From positions 163,421-227,420 of the forward strand of contig JACTVC010000046.1 in the NCBI GenBank assembly GCA_018417955.1: a stretch of DNA of 64,000 nucleotides. The letters are read 5' to 3'. Source of the stretch: Laccaria trichodermophora (taxonomy: Eukaryota; Basidiomycota; Agaricomycetes; Agaricales; Hydnangiaceae). This document shows, in pieces, positions 24,501 to 33,845 of this stretch. Under the pieces are notes generated by a model. It had not been told where the DNA came from. It was given only the letters and a program-made list of their open reading frames with translations, and made no database searches. A program made the translations under genes and the position numbers. The number at the start of each line of letters is the position of its first letter. Position 1 is the stretch's first letter.

Positions 24501-25304
24501 GCGTTCACGGCGTCACCATTATAAAAAATATTAAAAAACCTTGGACGGTTCAATCATCTTGTAAACCGTGAGAGATGACAAATCACCTCGATGGGTTCGG
24601 TTTCCACATTCGCATCGCTGAAGGCAATGCCAGCTCAATGACTTGGGTGTCCTTGATATGGGGAGTATGATCCGTTCTAGGCCCAATCGCTTGCATCGGA
24701 GCTCTAGTCAAGGCAAAACATGGGTACAAAAAAATACGGTTGTAATGTGGGAGACGCGCCCACCGATAAGAAACAAGCAACGTTCGGAAAGCCCTCGCGG
24801 GCTCATAGCGAAGAAGTCTACCTAAAAATGGCTTTGGCTCGTTGGAGTGCAATGTTTGAATCAGAGCAGATGCCGCCTCTGCATTCTAAAAACATGTGAG
24901 TCAGGAAAGGATGCAAAAGTCATGATGCAAACCTGGCACTGGACAAAGGCGCATACGCCTCCCTTTGAGTCGCGAACAACCTTGATATTATTTATTTGAG
25001 TATGCTCCGAAAGATGGTCGGCCAGCATCCGCGTTAACTCTGCGTGATCAATATTTGAAGGAAGACTAAAATATTTTTCGAGTGGTGCAAAAGAGAGAGA
25101 GGAAAGCGTGGCTAACCTTCCAACAAAGACGCTAGCGTCATGAGGCAATTTGTCGTCTTTCCTCTTGGAGGATGAATCAGAGATAGAGTCAAATGACACG
25201 GCCGAGGCGCTCTCCTGAACAGGAGGAGAAAGAGGAGGAGAAGAAGAAGGTAGAGTATCAAAGCGAGTCCCCCATGAACGAGTGGGCACATGTTGGGGCG
25301 GCAT
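21594..25304 (-). CDS. RNA-binding protein with several RRM domains
   Basis: A long multi-exon gene (about ten introns), starting at 25304 and ending at 21594. Exon 1 gives an RRM with RNP2 ASVFVGRLATL and, across an intron, RNP1 GGVCAFVQCQNAEAA. A middle section contains KLATFFGPLENFGLYPG; a third RRM has TTLFVGGLEMFGPG and, across an intron, AAFAFVKFDNTESPARA followed by RVYEGRAMRVQLRDC. The C-terminal 350 residues are rich in Pro, Tyr, Asn and Gln (PYPYPLPSSPYY, PPYPMPFYNGYP), a low-complexity tail common in mRNP proteins that form condensates. A specific orthologue is not recognised. It is divergent from RPB6 over about 400 bp. Confidence 0.75.
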
Positions 25305-25707
25305 TCTGAAGGATAGGTAGGGGTAGGTGGAATGTGCTTGTGGTGGTGGTAAGGGAAAGAGGCATGGCCTGTATGCGATAAAGCGTAGAGACAGAATATG
25401 AGGAGCTAGGGAGATCGGCGATGGCTGAATATCAGAACTAGGATAGGGCCGATAGGTGTCACATTAATTTATCAGAGTTGGCCATCGTAGCACGTTCCAT
25501 GGCCCCCGACCGCCATGAAAATGTGTGATTTCGCCATGGATTTCACCATTAAAATCGATTTGTATGCGACGATCCCAGTTAGCATCATGTCATGTCAAAA
25601 GAAGTCCAACTTGAGAATTTCCACAAAGATTCAGGTCAGAGTCGGCTCCGCGGACTTGCAAACATTTATTTTATTCCAGTTTCAATCTCAGCTCTTTACT
25701 ATCAGCA
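25305..25707. promoter_or_regulatory. Divergent upstream region, multi-RRM gene / RPB6
   Basis: About 400 bp between two start codons. No factor site with clear support was found; no additional gene is visible. Confidence 0.4.
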
Positions 25708-26381
25708 ATGTCAGACGACGGCTATGGAGGTGGTGCAGACGACTTCGATTACGAGTCTGGTGCGGCAGGGTACGCTACATCTCCATCTTACCTTTTCTTG
25801 AGTATTTACAAATTTACATTCAGTTTCAACGACGCTTTCGTGTGTGATTTGTCTAATCCTTTTCGCGTCCATCCTAATTTGCTCCCCACCTAGGACGACA
25901 ACTACGATCTCCTTGCTGCAGACCTTCACGATGGTGAATTGACTCATGGAGAGCCCGCTGAGAATGGAGATGTTGCTGGTGAAGATGGACCGCAAGTAAA
26001 CGGCGTTAATGGCGCAGGGGGAGACCAGGAAATGGCGAACGCAGAGGAACCTCAGGTCCCCACTGGTTTGACTGGGGAGCGCCAGCCCAATAAAGACCGA
26101 GTGACGACGCCGTATCTCACCAAGTACGAACGAGCACGGATATTGGGGACAAGAGCCTTGCAAATTAGGTTAGTTCTCATTCATCTCCCGAGCCCACAAT
26201 TCTGACGTTTGCACGAAATAGTATGAATGCCCCCGTGCTAGTACCGTTAGATGGTGAAACGGACGCTCTGCAAATCGCGATAAAAGAGCTCTCTCAACGA
26301 AAAATTCCCCTTATAATACGACGGTACCTTCCTGACGGTAGTTTTGAAGATTGGAGTGTGTCAGAATTGATCACCGATTAA
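25708..26381 (+). CDS. RPB6: RNA polymerases I, II and III shared subunit RPB6 (Rpo26)
   Basis: Exons are 25708-25769, 25824-25839, 25894-26168 and 26222-26381, giving 170 residues. The acidic, Gly/Asp-rich N-terminus and the conserved C-terminal omega-like domain ([36 protein letters not shown]) are diagnostic. The subunit clamps the largest subunit and is needed for assembly of all three polymerases. Exon 2 is only 16 nt (GFNDAF at the join); without it the first exon and the exon at 25894 are out of frame. Reading the 5' exon directly into the third frame shifts, so the microexon is required by the gene model. Confidence 0.92.
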
Positions 26382-26720
26382 CAAGAGGTCATATGGTTTT
26401 AGACCCGTAATATTCAGACATCACTCCTCGTCGTAAGGTGCGCATTTATGTATCAAAACATTCTATTCCGAATAATACTGCTAGACGCTCTCTTGACTCA
26501 TTAGAGCAGCCCGTATCTATTGGGCGTAAGTACATTTTCACTGGAAAAGCTTCAACGCAGTATTGTCGGACTCTGAACGGATACCTCATTTGCTCCAACG
26601 CAATTGGCTCATTTCCCACCCCCCCGCTAAAAACAGTCTCAATTCGACAAGGTTTAGTAACTAATCTCGCAACAACGAGCAACAGGGCGTGTCTTCCATT
26701 CAACTCATCTAGGCACTTTT
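26382..26720. other. Convergent intergenic region
   Basis: Holds the 3' ends of RPB6 and the T2 ribonuclease. The plus-strand frame from 26438 is antisense to the ribonuclease exons and is not a gene. Nothing else is seen. Confidence 0.6.
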
Positions 26721-27903
26721 CTAGTGTCGCACTTCACGCTCAGACGCTCCGGTACGTTCGTAATACCAAACCGGCCCATCTTTCGTACACGAGGACGGAG
26801 AGCTGGAGTCCAGTGTCTTGTAAGTACCGAATTGTTCCTGATGCATCTCTTTCAAGCTTTGCACTGCAGCAATCTACGAGACCACATACCGTCCCATAGA
26901 CATGGCTGAAGTACCACACTTCCGACAAGACCGTTCCATTCTTCGAGCACCCAAAGTATGGCACAGCGCCTGTTTGTGATTTGATAGCATTTTGAAGCTT
27001 GCTAAGGGTGGTGCTTGTCTTGTTGGAAGGGGTAATACCCGCGCTTGATTGAAAACAATTCGGTCAGCTGTTTCGACAAAGAACATTTCCATGACGCACG
27101 CAGCAAGCATGTCGAAGGTTGGATATTGGTGGAAAGCCCTGACGGTAGCGTCAAAGAAGTCAATAACCTCTTGATGCTTTTTGTACGTTGGACCATAACA
27201 TGCGACGTCAAAAGTGGAAGTACAGGTTGCGTGTTTGGAGAACTGACAGAAAGTGCTGAGAAGCCATCCGTTGACAGAACATGCTATGCATACCTCGTGG
27301 CCCCAGAAGTCGACATTCGGTGCACCTTGGTTAATCCAATAGTTCTCCACTTGAAGGAACGGTGAGTCCAAACGTCTTTCGCCGGTAATTTCGCTCACTG
27401 TAAGTCAAGAGGTCTTGTCTTCCAAATTGCTTGATGAAGGTATCGACTCCTGGTCCTTTGTATACCGGCACAACGGTCCCGTTGGGTAAGACCTTGGGAG
27501 AAGGTGTCGGGTCGTATTGGCGCGAGAGATCACAATACTGTTCAAAGGACCTAAACATCGATCGTCAACTCGTCAGTCCACGGTGTAAAAAGAACCAGAG
27601 GTACCCATCGCAATTGTCAGGCCATAGACCATGGATTGTCCAGCTACCCTTCGGTAGCTTTTGTCCCTTCTTCTCTAAACCCGTCCAGGTGCTCCAGAAC
27701 TGGGTTTGGAGAACTAGTCCGCCAGGCGTCGGGGAGCAACATGTGTTTTTGATAGCTGTGCTGTTTTCGCAGGAAAAGAAGGAAGGCTGGTCCACACAAG
27801 CTGTCAGATTGGGCGAAGTGTTCGGGATGGAGAGTTGGTTGCCAAATATTGAGCCTTGGGCTACGGACACTGAGAAAGCTATCACTGTGAGGGTGGTAAT
27901 CAT
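26721..27903 (-). CDS. Secreted ribonuclease T2
   Basis: The start at 27903 (MITTLTVIAFSVSVAQG) is a signal peptide. The two catalytic segments are present: CAS I WTIHGLWPDNCDG and, across an intron, CAS II GHEFSKHATC. The N-terminal SCEN...TCCSP and the later cysteines (CYGP, YFGCSKNG) match the disulfide pattern. The C-terminal exon, after VWYFSHVYGT, reads TLDSSSPSSCTKDGPVWYYE, a normal RNase T2 ending, and stops at 26721. The enzyme cleaves RNA through a 2',3'-cyclic phosphate, acting outside the cell or in the vacuole. At least five short introns. No extra chitin- or membrane-binding domain is visible. Confidence 0.9.
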
Positions 27904-28275
27904 CACGAAAAGACCGAGGAGAACGATGTTGCCCAGCTCGGCGTCGTATTTTAGCCATGATTAAATAGCAAAATCGACGCAATCTCTAATTGAAGCAATA
28001 TGGGCCGCGCGAACATGCGCTACCACAAGGTCGTCGTGATAGAAGTTCAAACGTTCTTAAATATGCCATAAGGTACGTGGGAACACGGTCTGGCCATGTG
28101 CAAACAAGTAGCAAATCAAAGTTATCAAACATCTTGCAAGTTGTAAGCGATGCAAAGCGGGACATCTTCAGCCAAGTATTTATTTGTATGGTCCAGAGAC
28201 AAACGTTCCTAATAGTCCATGCTTCTTTGCTATTGAATTAATTAGCGGATCGAAAACCGCCAAAAGTGTTTAGTA
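27904..28275. other. Intergenic region before MITE-like element
   Basis: Presumed promoter side of the T2 ribonuclease gene. No gene or clear motif is seen. Ends at the target-site-like TAGTA of the inverted-repeat element. Confidence 0.5.
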
Positions 28276-28543
28276 CTGTACTATTTCATTCAATTCGGCA
28301 GGGCCCGTGACGTGTTACCGCTCAGCCGAAATTTTGATTTCGGCACTTGCAAAATTTGGCCGTGACAAGGCCAAAATTTCGGCAGTACGGCGCCGCAGGC
28401 CGCAAAATTTTGCGATCTTGAGATTGTTACGACGAAACGGTTTCGGCACGGGAAAAATTTTCCCGTTACAAGCGTTACATTTCGGCGATTTTGAAGGCCG
28501 CGTGACGCGTTACTGCCGAATTGAACGAAATAGTACAGTAGTA
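28271..28543. mobile_element. MITE-like element with terminal inverted repeats and TAGTA target duplication
   Basis: The left end, CTGTACTATTTCATTCAATT... (28276-28301), and the right end (28513-28538) are reverse complements over 26 bp with one mismatch. Both are flanked by TAGTA (28271-28275 and 28539-28543), a likely 5-bp target duplication. The 263-bp interior is rich in CGAAATTTTG, GTGACGCGTTAC and GGCCG palindromes, so most of it could fold on itself. It encodes no credible protein. It lies 21 bp beyond the DMC1 stop codon. If the core TIR is extended outward, a TA duplication is also possible, so the superfamily (hAT-like or Tc1/mariner-like) is uncertain. Confidence 0.8.
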
Positions 28544-28564
28544 GGTCGTCAGGGGTAATCTTGC

Positions 28565-30545
28565 TCAAACATCAGCCCATCCACCCTCGTCGAGCTTGTA
28601 GGAGGCTTCGCTCTCAGGGCGGTCTGGACTATCAACGAGCTTAGCGACGCGTTCTTCCGCACGTCCTGTTCAATTGCGTCTGCTTGAACAGCAAGATGGC
28701 AGCACACAAGACACTCACCTTTACGGAGGAACAGTCGTGTGGCGGATGCGTGTGAAAGGATGTGGCCCCCAATTGGTTTTAGGGCACCACCAGCAACAAA
28801 TGTCATCGTTGCGCCCGGATCGGCTGAGTGTTGCTTGTCAATCATCCATCTGCACTGAAATGAAAACCTCCTACATTGAACTTGATTTGTCAACAGTATT
28901 GCAATCTAATTGAACGCGCGTTGGCATCCAGTGCTCAGATGGAAGCGACGAAAAGACGTACATTGTATTCTTCTGACAACTTTGTGAGTTTTGATAGCAT
29001 CTGCATCGTGACCAGCCTTTAATAGTCTTAATCCCACAAGTAAAATGCAGCTACTTGGGCAAGCTGAAATTGAAGGCATCAGATCGTGCACTCGCTATAT
29101 GAGGAATGACAAACTTTCTGTTGTCTTTCGCTCAATTCTCCTCTGCCAGAGTAATCCACTCGGAAGAGAGCCATGATGCTGTCGATGATCTATGGCGCCA
29201 GGTTAGCGACTCCGGTTATATTATACAGAGGAAGACTCTTTACGAGTAATCTGAAATCCTTGTCCTCCGAAAATCGCGCGGAGCACTCGTTAATAAGCTC
29301 CATCTACCGGAGGGCTAGGTAAGCGAGTGGAGGGAAGTGCGGCAGATCTTACCTGGTGTTCACTATTGAAAGCACGAGCTAGAAAGTATCAGAGCATCCC
29401 CGATCTTTAAATCGCCAGCGAACCATATAAAATGTTTTCTAGCGCCATGTTGCCGTCCACTCCGAAACGATCCGCAATGGATCTAATACGATCAGGTCGA
29501 AACGTCCCTGTCATCGTGGCCCTCAGCTAAGGCCATCGGTTGGGGACGGGAAGCACCTTCAGTATCTATATATGCAACCTTGACGAGTAAGTCAAAAGAC
29601 ATTGCCGTCACAATTTAGTCACTTTTCCTGCGGCGCCTCCCAACTCAGGAGGCAGCTGTGCCATAACACTCATCGTATGAGCTAGCTGCGTCTTGCCTGT
29701 TCGGAACTCCCCATACACTGTAAAGTCATCAGCGCTATGGGATACGCGTCAAAATGGGATTGCTTGGTACCTTCTGATATGGACTGTGACATGATACCAC
29801 CTAAGAAACGCTAATGTGAAGATAGACCGTTTAAAAGGTGATATATGCGCACCCCCCAAAATGGTGTCAACTAGTTTGCTTCCAGTGCTGATAGATATTA
29901 CTCTTTTACGTTTGTCCTGTACTTCGACGCCCGTCGCAAATGAGGAGCCCTGGCATACATTTAGGAAGAAATAGATGGTTGTGATAGGGAAACTGGACAT
30001 ACGAGAATCTTCTGTGCTGCTTCCTAAATGCGCGATCGTCTGTCTCTTTGACCTTGACTAATGGGTCCAAAATGAAATACCTTGATCTTTTCGACCTTAG
30101 CTTCAGACATTCCCTGATCGGGACGTCAAGCGTTAAATATGGCGCGCATATACGCCGTTTATAATACCTTGATTTTCAGCATCTGTCTCCTTGTGGTCAT
30201 ACTTACGCCGAAGACTGTGTTAATGGCCGCCGACTAGTCACCGGTGAGTAGGGTAGTCGAGAGTGTTGGTAGAACGCATACTTTTAGCTTCAAGATGTCC
30301 TGAACATTTATGCCCTTCAGGAAGCAGTAAGCGGCGGTAACGCTATCGGTTGGATCTCCAGGTTGTTTCCTTACGTGTTGCTGCAGCTCATCCACAGTGT
30401 CAAAGCAGGGTGACTGCGTAATTCGTCGTTATCTTGCGGAAGTTACATGAAATAAACGAGAGCTCACCTCTTCATCATCACCTGCTGGACTTTGAGCACG
30501 AGAAGGAGCAACTGATGTGAGAGAAGGAGCGCGACGAGGAGGCAT
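28565..30545 (-). CDS. DMC1: Meiotic recombinase DMC1 (RecA/Rad51 family)
   Basis: Nineteen inferred exons (complement): 30468-30545, 30375-30413, 30282-30314, 30168-30233, 30081-30113, 30003-30023, 29853-29949, 29771-29800, 29623-29717, 29557-29578, 29424-29507, 29353-29378, 29244-29303, 29115-29189, 29055-29063, 28962-29000, 28875-28905, 28719-28823 and 28565-28665. They sum to 347 codons without a frame break. Visible are an N-terminal helix-hairpin region ([23 protein letters not shown]), Walker [18 protein letters not shown], Walker [25 protein letters not shown] and [15 protein letters not shown]. The ending [13 protein letters not shown] fits Dmc1 rather than Rad51. It forms filaments on single-stranded DNA and drives exchange between homologues in meiosis. 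Exon 15 is only 9 nt. No long open frame exists, so ORF callers would miss this gene. Confidence 0.92.
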
Positions 30546-30738
30546 ATTAGAGGGGAGGCGGAGAGATACGTAAACGAAATCGAAGGAGGGTGGTCAGGGA
30601 ATTAAAAGAAAGAGAGAGAGCTTTTATAGCGTATTAAGGGCACGTGCTCATCTGTTACGGGAGGAAATGCAACAACAGTGATGTTATTGGGATATACAAT
30701 ATACAAAGAAGAAGAAGAAAAAATGACGGGTACCTGAG
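30546..30738. other. Short intergenic region with purine microsatellites
   Basis: Between the DMC1 start and the CWC25 stop. Contains AAAGAAAGAGAGAGAGAG near 30606 and AAGAAGAAGAAGAAAAAA near 30706, i.e. purine-rich simple repeats that could serve as a nucleosome-poor DMC1 upstream region. Confidence 0.5.
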
Positions 30739-32113
30739 TTAGTCGGCGTCAACTACCATTCCCCCTCTTCCTCGCCTGATACGATCTTCTAAATCACCAA
30801 CACCACCAAAAACCTTCTTCTGCTCGTGGCTTAAAAACCCGCTCATGCCCTTTGATTTCGCTCTGGCTTCTTCGTCAGCTTCCATTTCAGCCTTCTCCCT
30901 TTCAAGAAGTTCCTTGAGTCGTTCCTGCCGCTCCGCCACCATGCTTGATGCGTTGGAAGTCATGGCTGCCAATCGTGCAGCACGATCATGGGTACCGTTT
31001 ATGGAGTCGCGTTCAACGGGTCGGGATAACCGTGGAGGCGGAGCTGGAGAGCGATGAACACGTGTACGTTTTGGGCTCGAACTGCGCTCGCCACTTGATG
31101 GTGGACTTCGACTTCGAGAACGTTTGCCATTTTCGAGACGTCGCCTAGGAGGACTCGGACTCCGGCCGTCTACTCGACTGGAGCGTGTCGGAATGGAGTG
31201 GATACGCACACGACTTTGATCCCTGCGCAAAGGACTCCTACTCCTGCTGTATCGGCGTTGGGTCTCTGTATGATTGTGACGCCGGTCGCGAACGTCAGTC
31301 GGCTGACGGGTTGGCACGGGAGAACGAGAGTAGTAAGGTTCCGGACTAGCAGAACGTTTTGAACGATAGTAGCGCCCCGATGATGTCGTCGAATGTCTGG
31401 AGCGAGGGCTCAACGAGCGAGAGTATCCGTCCTTCTGATGCTTCTTTTCATTCTTCAGCCTTTTGCGCTCCTCTTTTTCTCGTTTCCTCTCCTTCTTGTC
31501 TTTCTTAGGTTTTATACCGTTGCGTTCCTGTAATTCCCGCAGTCGTAAAGGGTTTGTCATGAGAGCTTGATATGCCGCCTGTTCCTGCTGCTTGATTGCG
31601 AATAACGGATCTTCACGTATTTTGGCAGCTATGTCCCTTTGATTGTTCGCATTCTGGACTGCAATGAAATTTTTGTGCGCAGCACCGAGCTGAGGAACTT
31701 TGTTAGAGGCGAAAGGCGGAGCGATAGTGAACTCACCTTTGCGTTCTCGTCGGCTGTCAAAATCTTGTCCACTCTCTTTTTTCCAAGTAGATAATCCTCC
31801 AAATCATTCGGATTCTGACTACTACCCGTCGCAGGCGTTGCATACATCCATTCCAACTTCTCCGTTCGTTTCTTGCCTGTTTGTTCCTCTTGCAAACGCT
31901 GAAGCTCCTGAAGTTGACGCTCTTCTTCCTTTTCTTTACGAAGTTGATCGAGTTTTTTCTTCTCCTCAAGCTAGTGACGTATATATGAGTGGATGGTGTT
32001 GGTGAAGATGGGACATGACTCACAGCTTTCTTCTCCTCGAGCCACACCCTCTCCTGATTCTTCAGTAGGAGAGGGTGCCAGGACTTTTTCATATTCAAAT
32101 CTCCACCACCCAT
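30739..32113 (-). CDS. CWC25: Pre-mRNA-splicing factor CWC25
   Basis: Exons (complement) are 32024-32113, 31737-31970 and 30739-31689. The N-terminus [15 protein letters not shown] is the CIR/Cwc25 signature; [21 protein letters not shown] and [13 protein letters not shown] follow, then [19 protein letters not shown] and NPLRLRELQ. The C-terminal half is an Arg/Ser- and Lys-rich stretch ending in [29 protein letters not shown]. Cwc25 joins the spliceosome after Prp2 to allow the first transesterification. Length is typical for a filamentous fungus. It is divergent from the voltage-sensor-like gene over 149 bp. Confidence 0.93.
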
Positions 32114-32262
32114 GATTGCGAGAGTTGCGGATTAACCTTTTATAAAAGATGGTGGTAGAGGTGGTGGTTGAGAGCAAGGGCTGAGTTGCTGCTGTGTTGT
32201 TTGTGCTTATTGTGTTGCGCCAACCAATCCTCCATGCCGCTATACGACATATCCACACATTC
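32114..32262. promoter_or_regulatory. Bidirectional promoter, CWC25 / membrane protein
   Basis: 149 bp between start codons. Contains TTTTATAAAAG (near 32136-32146), a TATA-like element, and CCAACCAATCC (near 32219), which includes CCAAT on the plus strand. Confidence 0.5.
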
Positions 32263-33199
32263 ATGTCAATCCCTTCTGGCGATTATGATCTTCACGAGGA
32301 GCAACAACCCCTGAATCCCGATGTAGAGGGTGGAACGGGGATTGCACAGCCAGTGTAAGTGCTTCCATTGGTTGGTAATTGTAACACTTCAGTGACGCAA
32401 TGTCGAGTCCTACTCGTTCCATCTATGCTCTCACTCGCGGGGAAATTACGAGGGGGCTCGCGAATCGCTTTGTTCATTCGCGAACTTACATATTCCTCTA
32501 TCTCGGAATGGCAGCGTTGTCGGTAACGACTATCATTCTAAGCTTGACCGACGGGTGCCCTGGTTTGCCATTCTACATATTGGAAGTCATAATCAACACC
32601 TCAATGATCCTGGAAGTTGGAATTCGCTTTGTAGCGCTAGGTCGCGTAAGTCAACCGCTCTATCGTCGTTTTTTATATATAAAATTGATATTTTTTGCCA
32701 GCAATTCTGGAAGTCGCCGTTTAACATTATGGATCTCGCCCTCACGGCCTTTTGCGCAATAACACTTCTTGTCCTAGCTTTTGCAAAATGCGGCGCGGGG
32801 AGCAAGGAAGAAGAAATATTTGACACTTTGTTGCTTATCGCTCGGAACGTTCTTCAATTCGGTCGATTGGCGGCGGTAATGAGACAGTTTGTACTCCATC
32901 GCGTTTTACAACAATCGACCTTCTCAACACCCTTTAGATCCGGACAATCTATATTTTCCAGACCAAAACCTATTGACATCAATACCGCACGTCGGGCCAG
33001 TTTCGGTTTGGATTTAGACATGGATAGCGATGACGACGAACCCAACCGGCCCTTGGTACGGAACCCTGTTTTATTCGACGCTGGACAGGAGCCTCGACCA
33101 GAGGATGGCCAACGGCGCGAGCCGTTGACTGAGATGCCTCGAGCCGCACAGGCAGTTCGTGATCGGGATGTTGAGGATGTCTGGGCCGAGCTGGGTTGA
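32263..33199 (+). CDS. Voltage-sensor-like four-helix membrane protein (ion-transport type)
   Basis: Exons are 32263-32354, 32393-32645 and 32702-33199. The N-terminal 55 residues are acidic and polar. Four hydrophobic helices follow: FLYLGMAALSVTTIILSL, FYILEVIINTSMILEVGIRF, NIMDLALTAFCAITLLVLAF, and a fourth, LLLIARNVLQFGRLAAVMRQF, with R at spaced positions as in an S4 voltage sensor. No pore helices or selectivity filter follow; the tail is an acidic cytosolic stretch with DMDSDDDE. It may be a fungal vacuolar or plasma-membrane voltage-sensor-only protein. Family naming is by helix pattern alone. Confidence 0.65.
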
Positions 33200-33845
33200 A
33201 CGTTTTGTGTTACACATCTACATACCGATTTTATATATTTGATCGTAGTATGGGATTCCTAGTTTTTTCGTTTTGTTTTCTGGCAATGATTATGTTCGCC
33301 CGACAGCCTACAGGTTCTGATCGAAGCACGCGTATGTAATGAAGATTGGGTAGAACTCCAAATGGAGAAGTGGAGGCAATTCCAACTCGTTACTCAGGGC
33401 GCGATGGATGATGCGCTGTTGGTCACCAGAGGTCACCAGTTGGTATGCCATCCGTTCATTTTTGTCAATGCGTGCTTTAGTTGGGCCAAGGGGCGGCTAC
33501 GCATAGGATTTGCTTGTAAAATTTGAAGAAATATCAGAATGTTCAATCGGAAAGAATTCGGTTAGAAATCTGTGATTCACGTATTTGCTTGTTTCCACGC
33601 AATTTCCAGCAAACCTGCATCTGCCGGATTATTTGTTACGTTGGACTGTCATCACTGGCCGTCACTTGCCCTCATTGATCAGAGCGTTCTAGGGTCTACA
33701 TCTGCACACCATGTTCCTTTAGTGTCATTGACATATCTTACCGCAATCGTTGACCGGCATCGACGTTCTCCAGCACCTTCAACTGCTGCCTGTGGATGGG
33801 ACCTCTTCCTGGTCTCTCCTAGCCGTGTACATATCTTCGCCATTC
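33200..33845. other. Intergenic region
   Basis: About 650 bp between the membrane-protein stop and the Ser-rich gene start. Contains GGTCACCAG twice in a near-palindrome near 33421-33442 and presumably the promoter of the downstream gene. No coding feature is supported. Confidence 0.5.

Noticed and set aside
26438..26909. Plus-strand frame of 153 codons
   Set aside because: Antisense to the last exons of the T2 ribonuclease, whose motifs and C-terminus are clear.
27431..27964. Plus-strand frame of 177 codons
   Set aside because: Shadow of the signal-peptide and CAS I exon of the ribonuclease.
28290..28568. Two short proteins from both strands of the inverted-repeat element
   Set aside because: They follow the palindromic composition of the element; no homology expected and the frames mirror each other.
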